From positions 508,501-572,500 of the forward strand of contig BSBK01002054.1 in NCBI GenBank assembly GCA_027943335.1: a stretch of DNA of 64,000 nt, read 5' to 3'. Below, piece after piece: positions 1-12,712 of the stretch. The notes beneath the pieces were generated by a model. It saw only the letters and a list, made by a program, of their open reading frames with translations, made no database searches and was not told the origin of the DNA. This DNA is from Chamaecyparis obtusa. Its lineage: Eukaryota; Streptophyta; Pinopsida; Cupressales; Cupressaceae. Every line of letters starts with the position of its first letter. Positions within the stretch are counted from its first letter, which is position 1. Both the position numbers and the translations under genes were made by a program.

Positions 1-1981
1 GAGCTTGGGGAACCATGACATAGACAAGGTTTCACAATCAAGCAAAACACAATCACAATAACACAAAAGATCACATTTAAACTCCCATCCAAGGTTAAAA
101 CAAAGAGTCTCCAAATGACTTAAAAATTGGGGTGAAGGTGGAACTAAAACCCAAGGGGAGAAAGCACATTTCATAGCAATAAAAGACAAGCCTACTCTTG
201 AATTTTTCAAACACACATTTTTTCACAAAAATCCCAACGCAATAAACTCCTTATGACCCCCATGGCTTCAAGCCATACAATCCCTTATGTCCCCCAAAAA
301 GAAATAGCTACATGGAGCCCATACATCCATGTTTCTTCCTTCTCCATACCAAGGAGAGACTCTACACCCATGGTTGTCCCAAAATTCCCTTCACCCCCAA
401 GGCTACTCTTCCCTCCCAAGGGTGAGTGTGGCCTTGAGAAAACTCCCTTAACAAAAACAAAACAAAACAACAAGAAACTTTAAGAGCTCAAAACTTCACA
501 TATACAATACAAGGAAAACATGCACTACAAAAAGCTCAATAATTCACATAACAACTACTCACATACAATAACAAGATTCACAGTTAATAAGCACATAAGA
601 ACACAAAACTAGTTTTTCCATGCATAAATGAAAATATTCTTGAGAGCTCATCCACATGAAAACATAACAAGTAGAATGAAGAATGCCACCAACCTAGATC
701 CAAGCTTATAGAAGAAAGTTGATGAAGAGCCTCTTCTTTTCCAAACTAGCAAAGTCTCCAAATCTAGAGAGTGGGTGTCAAACTCTTCCAAAAGAAGAGT
801 CCCCTCTAAAAAGGCCTTCACACAATCTCCTACGGATAGGATCTTACTCTCATTGGATGGTCTTCCCAAGTTTCTTACATGGTTTTCAAATATGGATTCC
901 TAAAAAGGTTGGCCAAAAAGGTGGACCAAAGACTTGCAACTTAATTGGATGGAACTCTAACCAAGACCTTGCTTCAAAAGTGGATTTTCGGCCATTTTGA
1001 AAATCCAACTTTTGGAGGGGTCTTTTGGTCAACTATGGGTTGTCCTATGGTTAAAAATGCCCCTTACCCATAGTTATATCAATTGGGCTTACTAAAAATG
1101 GCCTAAACACACCCCTAGGCACCTTTTAAGCCCCCCCAAAACCCATGTAAAGCTCAAATTCGAAATTCATGAAATGACTCCACCTCAAGCTCCCTAACCA
1201 AGGGATTCTCATGGGGATCCTCAAGGGTACTATCCTAGGTTGATGGGCATCCAATCTCCAAGTGGACATGTCATGGTCACAAGTACACACACAAGTGTCA
1301 AGTGACAAACAAAATGACACATCACAAGCCATGTGGCATATCCACTTGGGCATTCACAACATTAATTACATTTACAATTACATAAAAATTAAATACATTC
1401 ATGCACATTACTTTAACTAATTAAATACAATACAACGAGGTTTTTTTCTTCTCACTAGAAGCAACCTTGGCTCGAATTGATTCACACAAAAGTCTATGCT
1501 CTGGTTCTCTGAATTTACCGTGGTCTAATTCCCTGCACACTAGATCCAACATCAGTAGTCCAAGGAAATAAAAACATGTAAATTCATAACATTAATAATC
1601 AAGATAATTCATCTGACATTTCATAATTCACATGACAATAATCATTCATCTATATCATAAATACAACTCATCATGAAATACATAATTCATCACTAAATTA
1701 AACTTATAACATAATCATTGCATATATAATTTCAATAGCAACTAAATATCATCATGACATCATAATCATTCATAAAATCCACTTAATCTCACATAAAGGT
1801 TTCAAATAGATATCACAGTTTCATCAATATAACATAACTGAATGTGCAACTAAACTCTAAGGTGATAAAACTATAATATAAAGTATCAGTAAATCCATAA
1901 AACATCAAAATATAATCATAAAATATGTCTATCTCAATGCAGAACTGAATGGCTATGACAGGCTTGGGGTGAGGCCTCACA
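1..1981 (-). repeat. Element A 3' LTR (partial)
   Basis: This is a near-identical direct copy of 9292-11274. It ends in GAGGCCTCACA immediately before a pyrimidine-rich tract, the complement of the polypurine tract. By comparison with the full right copy, about 2.47 kb of this LTR lies outside the window. Short plus-strand reading frames here (for example 253-483) recur in the other copy and are LTR shadows. Confidence 0.93.
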
Positions 1982-1994
1982 TCCTCCCCCCCTA
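1982..1994 (-). other. Element A polypurine tract
   Basis: On the minus strand this reads GGGGGGGGAGGA directly before the LTR start TGTGAGG. That is where the plus-strand primer for retrotransposon DNA synthesis is expected. It follows directly after the end of the chromodomain frame. Confidence 0.85.
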
Positions 1995-2009
1995 GGCATG
2001 AACTTCCTC

Positions 2010-3284
2010 CTGAAGTTCATCAAAAAGATGGGGGTGCTGTTCTCTCATCTGCGCTGCATCCTCCCATGATGCCGTAATCTCATCATATCAATCCCACTGG
2101 ACCCTAACCTGGTCCAGCTCTCAGCCTCAAAGTGCTAGCATCCGGCATGCCAAAATGTGGATGGGCTCCAAAGCCAACTGACCATTCGACTTCACCTACA
2201 AGGAATCCCAATCTATGATATGAGTCTCATAAAAAATATACTTCCTCAACACTGACACATGAAAAACATCATGGATGCATGACAGGCTCGGTGGCAAAGC
2301 AAGATGATAGGCGGTAGGACTTATCTACTCAAGTATTTCAAAAGGGCCAACAAATCTGGGTGCAAGCTTAGAACCCTTTCCAAATTGGATTAAACTCTTA
2401 TGAGGTCATACTCTTAGAAAGACTCTATCTCCAACCTAATAACTATGATCTTCCCTCTTGGCATTTGCATACTTCTTCTGCCTATCCTATACCTCTTTCA
2501 AATGCTGCCCAATCAAAGTCACTTTTTGCTCCAACTCTCACACTAACTCAAGATCTAAAGCAACTCTATCCTCAATGCGGTCCCAACTCAATGGTGTCCT
2601 GCATGGTCTGCCATATAGTGTCTGATAGGGAGGCATACCTAGAGAAGTGTGATGCCCATTATTGTAGGCAAAATCCACAAAATGAAGGTACTCCTCCCAC
2701 CTAGTCTGATGATCCATGATGTACATATGGAGCATATCCTCCAACACCTGATTTACCCTCTCTATCTGACCATTGGTCTCTGGGTGATAAGCGGTGCTAA
2801 AATTAAGCTTAGTGCCCAAAGCTGTCTGTAATCCTCTCTAGAAGGATGATGTGAAGAGAGAATCTCGATCAGAAATAATCTTATAAGGTATGCCATGAAG
2901 TTTGAAAATATCTCGCAAGAAAACCTGTGCTACTACTAGGGCTATGAAAGTGGTCTGAATGGGGGAAAAGTGGGCTACTTTGCTCAGCTTGTCAACTGTC
3001 ACCATGATGGCATCATGGCATCAAGATGATATAGGGAGGCCAATGATGAAATCCATGGAAATAACATCCCACTTCCACTCTGGTATCTCATGAGGCTGGA
3101 GCAAACCACCAGGGTGACGATGCTCTGCCTTAACCCTCTGACACTCAAGACATTGTGCCACTATCTTATCTATGTTCTGTCTCATCCCTGTCTAATGATA
3201 TAACTGCCTCAAATCTGCATGCATCTTCTTGACTCTAGAATGCACTACATAAGGATCCCTATGAGCCTCTATCATGATGAAAAC
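2010..3284 (-). pseudogene. pol: Element A integrase plus C-terminal chromodomain (degenerate)
   Basis: This is the 3' end of pol. In minus-strand order it shows the CLEC half of the zinc-binding HHCC domain (about 3150), the core Asp in WDVISMDF, the second Asp in IISDRD, the core Glu in NGQIERVNQ (within 2538-2819), a GPF/Y-type FVGPFEI block, then SCIHDVFHVSVL. The catalytic Asp-Asp-Glu triad is therefore present. A chromodomain follows at about 2010-2150 with VQWD and EITASWEDA, the usual end of a chromovirus integrase, which is thought to guide insertion to modified histones. Several in-frame stops break the frame, for example after LDLELV and within the chromodomain. The frame ends about 15 bases from the polypurine tract. 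Confidence 0.87.
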
Positions 3285-4985
3285 TCACAAGTCTCCAGAG
3301 GATGGGACATAGATGCATCCTCTATGGCATAAAATCCCATCAAAATCTAGGGAATATCCTGAATATTTACCCTCAAGAGTACTCTGAGACCGAATGATTT
3401 GACTAACTTCTGCATACCAAACATCCTCATGTAAGTGATGTAATATCCAATCCCTCAACTCAGTACTTGTTTTCATAGAGTAGGCCCCATGACATCTCCT
3501 ACTCAAGGAATCAACAACCACATTCTCTTTCCCCTTGATGTGGTGGACATCAAAATCATACTCACATAGGAATTCCATCCACCTACGTTGACGTGCATTC
3601 AGGTTCAGCTGAGTGAAGATATACTGTAAACTTTGATGATCAGAATGAAGCTCAAACCAATGACCCAAAAGGAAATGCCGCCATCTCACTAATGCATGAA
3701 CCACTATAGCTAACTCAAGGTCACGAGTGGGATAATTGAGCTCATGAGTCTTAAGTTTCCTAGACTTATATGCAATGGCTCGCCCATTCTGCACAAGAAA
3801 TGCTCCCAAACCATCTAAGGAAGCATCTATGCATACAACAAAATCCACTAAAGGATTAGGCACTGCTAGAATAGGAGCATTGGTAAGTTCCTTTTTGAGT
3901 TCCTGAAAGGCCCTCTTGCACTTCTCAGTCCACTCAAATTTATTTACCTTACGCTGAAGAGAAGTGATGGGATGAGCCATTCTAGAAAAACCCTCTAAAA
4001 AATGCCTGTAGTATCCTGCCAATCCCATAAAACTCCTGACCTTGGTCACTGAAGTAGGTGTAGGCCATTCCATGATGGTACTAATCTTAGATGGATCTAC
4101 TGAGATTCCATCTCCTGAAATAACATGCCTAAGGTAATTAATCTCTGTCCTAAAAAAAGCACATTTGGACAAACTGCCATACAACTGATTGTCTCTAAGA
4201 CACTGCAATACCTATCTCAAGTGCTCTTCATGCTCCTCTTCATCCCATGAATAAATTAGGATATCATCAAGGAACAAAACTACAAACTTATCAAGGAAAG
4301 TGTGGAATACCCCATTCATAAGGCTCATGAAAACTACTGGAGCATTGGTGATTCTGAAAGGTACAACTGTGAACTCATAATGCCCATATCTAATATGGAA
4401 TGCAATCTTAGGAATGTCATTGTCAACAATCTATAACTGATGGTAACCTGACTTAAGATCAATCTTGGAAAACACTTTAGCACCCTAAAGCTGATCAAAT
4501 AAATCATCAATCTTGGGGAGGTGTGGCTACTGATTCTTGATGGTAAGCTTATTAAGCTATCGGTAATCCATACATAACCACAAGGATCCATCCTTCTTCT
4601 TAACAAAGATAATGGGTGCGCCCCAAGGTGAAACACTAGGATGAATGTGAACCTTCTCCAAAAATTCCTCTAACTGGATCTTGACCTCATTAAGCTCATT
4701 AGTGGTCATCCTATAAGGTGCCCTGGAAACTGGTGCAGCTCCTGGCACAAGATCAATATGGAAATCTACTACTCTATGATGAGGCATGCCTAGAAGCTCA
4801 GTAGGAAACACATCTGCATACTCTTTAAGTATAGGATAATCATCAAGAGATGGTTCCCTTTCCTCCTCATCCTCTCTATCACTGATAGTAATAGAAAAAA
4901 GCTGACATCCCTTCCACATTCTCTGCTTAAGCTGCAAGGCTGAGATCATATGAAGAGAGATGCCCCTCTGAATCTCATAAATCAC
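3285..4985 (-). pseudogene. pol: Element A reverse transcriptase and RNase H (degenerate)
   Basis: Reading down from 4985, an N-terminal RT part with [16 protein letters not shown] is followed by a region broken by stops, then the active site [11 protein letters not shown] near 4250 with both aspartates kept. The fingers and palm continue to about 3900. RNase H follows with catalytic residues in CIDASLDGLG, DLELAIVVHAL, HSDHQSLQYI and VVVDSLSRR, so all four acidic positions appear intact. The long open stretch 4208-3285 covers the RT thumb, RNase H and the linker to integrase. Stops at about 4213, 4485 and 4530 split the RT. A minus-strand frame at 4334-4636 is a shadow of this gene. Confidence 0.9.
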
Positions 4986-5360
4986 AATAGGTGTACCATG
5001 ATCATTAAGGCACTCAATCCTCTTCTGTCAATAATCTAACTTAGCTCTATGGGCATAAAGCCAATCCATGCCAAGCACTATGTCATAAGATCCAAGAGGT
5101 GTGATATGAAGATCCACAGTAGTGATGAAATCACCAATCTGCACCTGGCTATCCTTCACTAAAGAGTTGAATGACACTCTAGACCCTGATGCTAACTCCA
5201 CTTCCCAACTAACTTCCTATCTAGCTCCCATAAGCCCACAATGCTCCACAACAAATGGAGATATAAAAGAATCAGTAGCACTAGAATCAAACAATATGGT
5301 AACACTAATACCGCTGATCATACCTGCAACCTCTATCATTGTGGCCTAGTGCTCAGCCTG
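4986..5360 (-). pseudogene. pol: Element A aspartic protease (degenerate)
   Basis: The minus-strand translation gives VTILFDSSATDSFIS (about 5255-5300). This is the retropepsin active-site block, in which the usual Asp-Ser-Gly has become Asp-Ser-Ser. Further on comes SYDIVLGMDWLYAHRAKLDY (about 5040-5095), the conserved ILGMDWL flap and helix region of Ty3/gypsy proteases. The protease lies between gag and RT, as expected, and leads in frame towards RT with one stop near 5028. Loss of the active-site Gly suggests an inactive enzyme even where the frame is open. Confidence 0.8.
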
Positions 5361-5449
5361 GTGGTTATCAACCACTGCAAATACTTAGTGAGACTTTCCA
5401 AAGTCTCTAACTATAGGCTCCAAAGTTGCCATACACTAACTGCCTATCA

Positions 5450-6746
5450 TCTAACCTTGTGGACAATCACAAGCTAAGTGCCCCATGGCACCACATGCAT
5501 AGCAAGGACCACGAGTGTGAGTCTGAACTCCCTATGGCCTAGAGAACTACTATCCTTCGGTCCTACTAGAACCATTGAAACCACCCTGAGAGGAATACTA
5601 AGTCCATGCTGGGGGTGCATCTATGTACTGCTATTGTTGATCCTTCCTTGGTCCCTGTGTCTACCACTATTTGGGCTTAGAGCCCTGTTGACCCTGTGGT
5701 GGTTTCTATTTTTGATTTTGTTGATTCTATTGCTATGGGTTCTTATTAAAAGACCTTGAGGAATACCTATTTTTATTCTTCCAGTGACTCTTCTGGTGTC
5801 CCTGTGACTGTGATGCAGAGTTATAGTTTTGAGACCTGTCACGAGCGTCTCTAGACTTACCCCGAATCTCTTCTACAACCAAAGCCATCTCAACTACCTC
5901 ATGAAGGGTTCTTGGGGAGGTCATGCAAACTTGTCCCTCTATCCAATCATTGAGTCCCTTAACAAAATGGTTGACTCATAGCTTTTCATCCTTCATGTAG
6001 TCTACATAAGGTAACAACTCAAGAAATTGGGTCTTATACTATAGTACTATGAGTCCCCTTTGTTGGAGCTCGTGGAACTCATCTATACGCCTCTACCTTT
6101 GATAGGTACCTATCTCGGAACCTCTCTAGGAATGTCTCCCAAGTCATAGTGTCCATAATAGTATTTTTCTTAAATTCTTCCTATTTCCACCATGTGGAAG
6201 CACCTCCTCTCAAAAGGTGTATTGCAAAATGGGCCTTAACATTGCTATCATACTGACTCAACCCAAAGCACCTGTCTAAGCTCAAAAGCCATGCCTCGAC
6301 ATTTGTACCCTTTGTAGAACCATAATACAAAGGTGGTTGTAACTTTAGGAGATCTCTAATATGGTCCCCCGCATCATGGGGTTCCCTCTGAACAAATCTA
6401 GGTGGTGGTTCTGGCATATGAACCGATTCCACCTCATGTGCCCTTGCCCTTCCTCACGATCTCATAGAGGGCTCCTAGTCCTCTCTCTAGCCTTTGATCT
6501 ATGTCCTCTGGACAACTAGTGCTCTGACTAAGGAATAATTGGAGGCAACCTTTCCTGTATAACCCTGATGCGGTTCTACAAGGCTAGCAAGACCTCCTGA
6601 TTAGGATCTGGTGGTGGTGGTGGCTGATTAACTGCCGATATCTCAGCCCTTTGTTCATCTTGTTCGCAAATCAAGGGGGCTCACCTAGTTTCTCATCCTC
6701 CAATACGTCTTCGAGCTTGATGTGTAAGGGGAGGCATCCTAACCAT
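5450..6746 (-). pseudogene. gag: Element A gag (degenerate)
   Basis: The frame starts near ATG 6746 (MVRMPPLTHQARRRIGG), about 75 bases after the primer site. The capsid-like part is clearest at 6181-6432, with PPLYYGSTKG, AWLLSLDRCF, and AIHLLRGGASTWW, a typical retrotransposon gag pattern. Downstream similarity (MTWETFLERFRDRYL) runs on in other frames, interrupted by many stops down to about 5450. I could not place a clean zinc knuckle because of this decay. Its role in intact relatives is the virus-like particle coat. Its position beside the primer site and the LLRGGASTWW-type block support the call. Confidence 0.78.
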
Positions 6747-6808
6747 TTCAAAAGGGGTCAAAGTTAGCTAAGAAACGTAATGGGATTAGGTTCCAATGTT
6801 GAAACCTA

Positions 6809-6821
6809 GGCTCTGATACCA
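6809..6821 (-). other. Element A primer binding site (initiator Met tRNA)
   Basis: The minus strand reads TGGTATCAGAGCC, the standard complement of the plant initiator Met tRNA 3' end. It sits two bases from the LTR edge at 6824 (TGTCATGCC). This site fixes the left end of the 5' LTR and hence its 4.45-kb length. Confidence 0.92.
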
Positions 6822-6823
6822 AG

Positions 6824-9800
6824 TGTCATGCCAATAAATTTTACACACAAAAACACACCAAATTTTTTTTTTAAAGGGTTTATAAGTTTAAGGTTTAATA
6901 GGTTAACAGTTGACTTTAGATGAAAGGTTGAAACTGAGTGGGTGATGATCAACTTTGATTGATGCAAAACGATAGCTTGTGAAAGAGTTTGAAAGAATGG
7001 ATCCAATCTACATTCATTCTCAAGTGGTGTTTACTAAGTTTTCTCTAGATGCGTTTTCCATCAATTACGAGGGTTAACACCTCTAAATAGAGTTTGAAAC
7101 AATTTCTTAACAAACGATGGTGACATAGGGTAGCTTAGTTGAACTAGTTTTACAAAAGGGTTACATCTAGTAAATGAAGTTATCTTATTGATCGATTTAA
7201 CAACCAAGGTTAAATTCTAATTAGGCATATCATTGAAATATAAACCTAATTCTAAGAATAAATTCAGTTATACTATTATCATTAATTAAACCTAACGTCC
7301 ACGCCATACTACATTAGGTCATTAAAATTCATTTAATAAAGCATTGTGATAAAATATCAAGGAATCTAGTTAGCTATATAAAAGTTTAACAAATTTCATT
7401 AAACAAAGAATTGAATTACATTTTAACTTAATACTCATTCATCAGAAACTTCCTATCACCCCCTTATAAATAAATTTAAATAAAAACCAATTATAATAAT
7501 TATTAATTAACAATATAAATTATATTAGTTATTAAATATTAATTATACTAATTAATATTATTTATCAATTAACATAATTGACAAAATAAATTACTTATTA
7601 AATAATAATTATATTAATTAATAATATTTATTAATTAATATAATTATTAAATAAATAAATAAATTATTAAATATTAATTATATTAATTAATAATATTCAT
7701 TAATTAACATAATTAATAAATAATAAAATATGTCAATTATTATATATTAATTAATATTATTTATTAATTAATATAATTAATAAATATTATAAAATTTATA
7801 TATTAAAAAAATGTATGGTAAAATTTTTTTTGATCGCTCACAAAATTGTTTAGACCTCACCGGACGCGGCGGGACCCACTGGCCAACAGGGTACCCGTCA
7901 TGGCAGGTATCGGCTCTCACGACAAGGAGTACCTGCCACTGGCAGGGGCTATCGCTGCAAGCGATAGTCTCTGATGTGGGGTGTGGAGCCGTGGTCCCAC
8001 GCGACGTGGGGTCCAATCCCCCCCCCCCCCCCCCCCCCCCCCCCCAACTTTATTATTAATATTTTTTTAATATAGATTTTTTTTTAGTTATTTTTTTTTT
8101 TTTGAATAACATTCTCATGGGCACTTTTTAAAGGCCCCCTTTTTTGTTTAAAATGTTTTTTTTTTTTTTTTTGAAAAGGGCATTAGAAAGCCGCTTATAT
8201 TTTTATTATTATTATTTTTATATGGGGTGACAACCCAGGTGGGTCCCCCAATATGACTTGTCCTCTTAGATAGGATATATATTAGTTTTTTTTTGCTTAG
8301 CCTACAAGTGGATAAAGAATATTCATTTTTAATTGATTGTGTGATTGGAAAATGTATGAGAATTTTTCCCATACATTTTCCAGAGACCTGTAGGTCTCTT
8401 TTTCACTTTTCTTTGTGTTTTTTTTACTTGTTTGTTCATTTCTTCTCTTTGTTTGTTTGTTTCTCCTTCTACATAGTTATTTGATTTATTGGTCTCATTT
8501 TACTAAAGGAGATAAGTTTAGGCCTAATAATTGAATGAATTCTAAGCACAAATTTATATAGTAAAGATCATAGATGAACTTGTCTATCAGTTTACTTAAC
8601 TAAGTTATTATTTTTTTGAAGTCTATAGTTTTCAACAACAAAAGATTAATAATATCTACTAACAAGAACTTGCTTTGAATGAGTGAGAGAGAGAGAGAGT
8701 GCGTGTTTAAAAACCATTTCTTTCATTTCACTAACATTTTATTCAAATGAAAACTATCTATTGAAACTATAATGATGCTATAATAACTTTACTTCTTTAT
8801 AATTTATCAACATGAATTCATAGAGTTTATCATTGTAAAAAGACACAAAATATTCACAAAAACTACTCAAATAAGAACTTTATTTTCTTTCAAATGAAAT
8901 AATACATTGTCCATGCTTATTTAATATAACAAGAATACACAAAAATTTTACTTTGAGCATTATAATAGTTCATAAGGAAATGAATCTATCCAAAGGAAAA
9001 ACACAATACATTACTCATGAATTTGAATACGACAACTCTTTGATACAACACAGATTTGGAGTGATATCTCCATTACATAAACACATTGAGCTCAAGGGAT
9101 CCTTTAGATTCCCTCACAATAACAATAACATAAAACAAGTAGAATCCATATCAACTTTTGAATACATCCTCAAACTCTTCAAGATCACAACTTCAAACAT
9201 GAAGTCTTCAATGGCTTCCAATCCTGCAAATAATCAAATATAAGCCATGGAGTGCTCACCTCCCAACCTAGGCTTCTATGAAGTCACCCCCGAGCTTGGG
9301 GAACCATGACATAGACAAGGTTTCACAATCAAGCAAAACATAATCACAATAACACAAAAGATCACATTTAAACTCCCATCCAAGGTTAAAACAAAGAGTC
9401 TCCAAATGACTCAAAAATTGGGGTGAAGGTGGAACTAAAACCCAAGGGGAGAAAGCACATTTCATAGCAATAAAAGACAAGCCTACTCTTGAATTTTTCA
9501 AACACACATTTTGCCACAAAAATCCCAACGCAATAAACTCCTTATGACCCCCATGGCTTCAAGCCATACAATCCCTTATGTCCCCCAAAAAGAAATAGCT
9601 ACATGGAGCCCATACATCCATGTTTCTTCCTTCTCCATACCAAGGAGAGACTCTACACCCATGGTTGTCCCAAAATTCCCTTCACCCCCAAGGCTACTCT
9701 TCCCTCCCAAGGGTGAGTGTGGCCTTGAGAAAACTCCCTTAACAAAAACAAAACAAAACAACAAGAAACTTTAAGAGCTCAAAACTTCACATATACAATA

Positions 9801-11274
9801 CAAGGAAAACATGCACTACAAAAAGCTCAATAATTCATATAACAACTACTCACATACAATAACAAGATTCACAGTTAATAAGCACATAATAACACAAAAC
9901 TAGTTTTTCCATGCAGGAATGAAAATATTCTTGAGAGCTCATCCACATGAAAACATAACAAGTAGAATGAAGAATGCCACCAACCTAGATCCAAGCTTAT
10001 AGAAGAAAGTTGATGAAGAGCCTCTTCTTTTCCAAACTAGCAAAGTCTCCAAATCTAGAGAGTGGGTGTCAAACTCTTCCAAAAGAAGAGTCCCCTCTAA
10101 AAAGGCCTTCACACAATCTCCTACGGATAGGATCTTACTCTCATTGGATGGTCTTCCCAAGTTTCTTACATGGTTTTCAAATATGGATTCCTAAAAAGGT
10201 TGGCCAAAAAGGTGGACCAAAGACTTGCAACTTAATTGGATGAAACTCTAACCAAGACCTTGCTTCAAAAGTGGATTTTCAGCCATTTTGAAAATCCAAC
10301 TTTTGGAGGGGTCTTTTGGTCAACTATGGGTTGTCCTATGGTTAAAAATGCCCCTTACCCATAGTTATATCAAGTGGGCTTACTAAAAATGGCCTAAACA
10401 CACCCCTAGGCACCTTTTAAGCCCCCCAAAAACCCATGTAAAGCTCAAATTCGAAATTCATGAAATGACTCCACCTCAAGCTCCCTAACCAAGGGATTCT
10501 CATGGGGATCCTCAAGGGTACTATCCTAGGTTGATGGGCATCCAATCTCCAAGTGGACATGTCATGGCCACAAGTACACACACAAGTGTCAAGTGACACA
10601 AACAAAATGACACATCACAAGCCATGTGGCATATCCACTTGGGCATTCACAACATTAATTACACTTACAATTACATAAAAATTAAATACATTCATGCACA
10701 TTACTTTAACGAATTAAATACAATACAATGAGGTTTTTTTCTTCTCACTAGAAGCAACCTTGGCTCGAATTGATTCACACAAAAGTCTATGCTCTGGTTC
10801 CCTGAATTTACCGTGGTCTAATTCCCTGCACACTAGATCCAACATCAGTAGTCCAAGGAAATAAAAACATGTAAATTCATAACATTAATAATCAAGATAA
10901 TTCATCTGACATTTCATAATTCACATGACAATAATCATTCATCTATATCATACATACAACTCTTCATGAAATACATAATTCATCACTAAATTAAACCTAT
11001 AACATAATCATTGCATATATAATTTCAATTGCAACTAAATATCATCATGACATCATAATCATTCATAAAATCCACTTAATCTCGCATAAAGGTTCCAAAT
11101 AGATATCACAGTTTCATCAAAATAACATAACTAAATGTGCAACTAAACTCTAAGGTGATAAAACTATAATATAAAGTATCAGTAACTCCATAAAGCATCA
11201 AAATATAATCATCAAATATGTCTATCTCAATGCAGAACTGAATGGCTATGACAAGCTCGGGGTGAGGCCTCACA
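6824..11274 (-). repeat. Element A 5' LTR (complete, 4.45 kb)
   Basis: It begins TGTCATGCC beside the primer site and ends GAGGCCTCACA, giving TG...CA ends. Its outer 2 kb is duplicated at 1-1981. Inside are a very AT-rich stretch (about 7480-7800), a GC-rich island with a 28-base C run (7855-8045), T-rich tracts (8060-8180) and a short GA run (8683-8699). No credible protein is encoded. At 4.45 kb it is far longer than the 0.3-1.5 kb usual for many plant gypsy LTRs. The inner 2.5 kb is seen only once in the window. Confidence 0.88.
7855..8045. other. GC-rich hairpin island with C(28) run in the element A LTR
   Basis: This GC-rich block sits in very AT-rich surroundings. It holds three short perfect inverted repeats: CCTGCCACTGGCAGG (7932-7946), CTATCGCTGCAAGCGATAG (7949-7967) and CCCACGCGACGTGGG (7996-8010). 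It ends in 28 consecutive C (8018-8045). Its function is unknown; a promoter, RNA-structure or recombination role is only conjecture. The C run may be misassembled or slip between reads. Confidence 0.75.
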
Positions 11275-11540
11275 AATACCAAGGCCAATCTTATAGGTTC
11301 TGAAAATTCTTTGTACATGGATAAGTAGAATAGTTTATGTAATAGGTTTTTTTGCAAAAATAGGAATTGCAAAGTCTTGTATTAAATCAAATGTATAAAT
11401 ACTTCTAAAAAAATTAATTAAAAATATCATTTGAAGATTGTCTCCTAGTCAATTTTATTTTGTTACATAAGTTTGTTTATTCAGAATAGCCAAATTTTTC
11501 TTCATGATAATTTCATGAATTTATAATGTGTTTACGAGTT
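11275..11540. other. Unassigned flank to the right of element A
   Basis: This is about 265 bases between A's LTR end and the first copy of the repeated 0.6-kb unit. I see no gene or recognisable repeat boundary here. The first five bases would be the target-site duplication of A. Confidence 0.5.
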
Positions 11541-12124
11541 TTCTTAAAGGAAGAGATTAAATATTTTTAGATGCATTATAGTGATTTTGGGAAAATAGTA
11601 GTGATTTCATGAGTGTAATATCAGGTGATAAATGTGAGAAGTGTATGTATGGTATAAATCTGATGATAATATTGGTTATGTGAGATTACATATATGCTAG
11701 GCATATTTAGTAATCTTAATCTTGTGTCTCTGTGAGAAGTTAAATATAAAGTTGGATGTGTCTTATAGTTTTTTGACTCTATTGCCCTATAGGTTAATCA
11801 CTGGTCCAATTCATGTTATAATATTGTTTGGAGGGCACAACAATCTATAAATCTAAAATTATTTTACTTTGAGTTGTTGATTTCATGGTAAATTATTTTC
11901 ATTCTTAGCAAGAAATTGAAAGCTATGGTGAGAACTCTCTTCTATGACTGTTTCTGTGGTCAATGGAACTTTTTTCTTTGAATTTTCTTGTAGCCGTTGG
12001 ACTTGTGACCCCATGAGTGGATGTTTATGATGACTGTAATAGTTTGTTGCATCCTTGTAGTGGTTAAAAGAAGAAGAAGAAAATAAAAATATAGTTCTTA
12101 GCAAACAAACATGGAGTTACTCTG
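11541..12124 (+). repeat. Tandem ~0.6-kb unit, copy 1
   Basis: This copy runs from TTCTTAAAGG to ACTCTGTTCT and is followed at once by copy 2. A minus-strand frame of 73 codons (11883-12104) stays open and is matched, with changes, in copy 2 (12467-12688). I do not recognise its product (HHSFQFLAKNENNLP at its end), and it may be an accident of the repeat. Confidence 0.85.
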
Positions 12125-12712
12125 TTCTTAAAGGAAAAGATTAAATCCTTTTAGATGCATTATAGCGATTCAGGGAAAATAGTAGTGATTTCATGAGTGT
12201 AATATTAGGTGATAAATGTGAGAAGTGTATGTATGGTAGTAATCTGATGATAATATTGGTTATGTGGGATTACATATATGCTAGGCATATTTAGTAATCT
12301 TAATCTTGTGTCTCTGTTAGAAGTTAAATATAAAGTTGGATGTGTCTTTTAGTTTTTTGACTCTATTGCCCTATAGGTTAATCACTGGTCCAATTCATGT
12401 TAGAATATTGTTTGGAGAGCACAATAATCCATAAATCTAAAATTATTTTACTTTGAGTTGTTGATTTCATGGTAAATTATTTTCATTCTTAGTAAGAAAC
12501 TGAAAGCTATGGTGAGAACTCTCTTCTATGACTGTTTCTCTGGCCATTAGAACTTTGTTCTTTGACTTTTCTTGTAGCTGTTGGATTTGTGACTCGTTGA
12601 GTGGATATTTACAATGACTATAACTGTTTGTTGCATCCTTGTGGTGGTTAAAAGAAGAAGATGAAAATAAAAATATAGTTCTTAGCAAACAAACATGGAG
12701 TTACTCTGTTCT
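12125..12712 (+). repeat. Tandem ~0.6-kb unit, copy 2
   Basis: This is a direct head-to-tail copy of 11541-12124 with scattered substitutions, starting with the same TTCTTAAAGG. Much of it is also present in reverse orientation at 12936-13325, so the locus can form a large stem. Confidence 0.85.

Larger units (their letters stand above)
1..11274 (-). mobile_element. Element A: Ty3/gypsy chromovirus (Tekay/Del-like), 3' LTR cut by window edge
   Basis: This is an LTR retrotransposon read on the minus strand. In that direction it has a 5' LTR (6824-11274), an initiator-Met primer site, gag, protease, RT, RNase H, integrase, a chromodomain, a polypurine tract and a 3' LTR (1-1981, the rest off-window). 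Positions 1-1981 match 9292-11274 with about 35 differences counted by eye, so the insertion looks fairly young. The chromodomain after integrase places it among chromoviruses, and the integrase style resembles Tekay/Del (family knowledge). Stops and frameshifts through gag and pol suggest it is no longer autonomous. The flanking bases at 11275-11279 (AATAC) would be half of the target-site duplication; the other half is off-window. Confidence 0.9.

Noticed and set aside
253..483. Plus-strand frame recurring at 9511-9774 with the same product
   Set aside because: It recurs because it lies in the two LTR copies of element A. It shows no domain, and the opposite strand is equally open.
4334..4636. 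100-codon minus-strand frame in element A
   Set aside because: It overlaps RT in another frame; the RT frame there carries the recognisable motifs.
7811..8059. Frame ending in a proline run
   Set aside because: It is produced by the C(28) homopolymer and the GC-rich island in the LTR.
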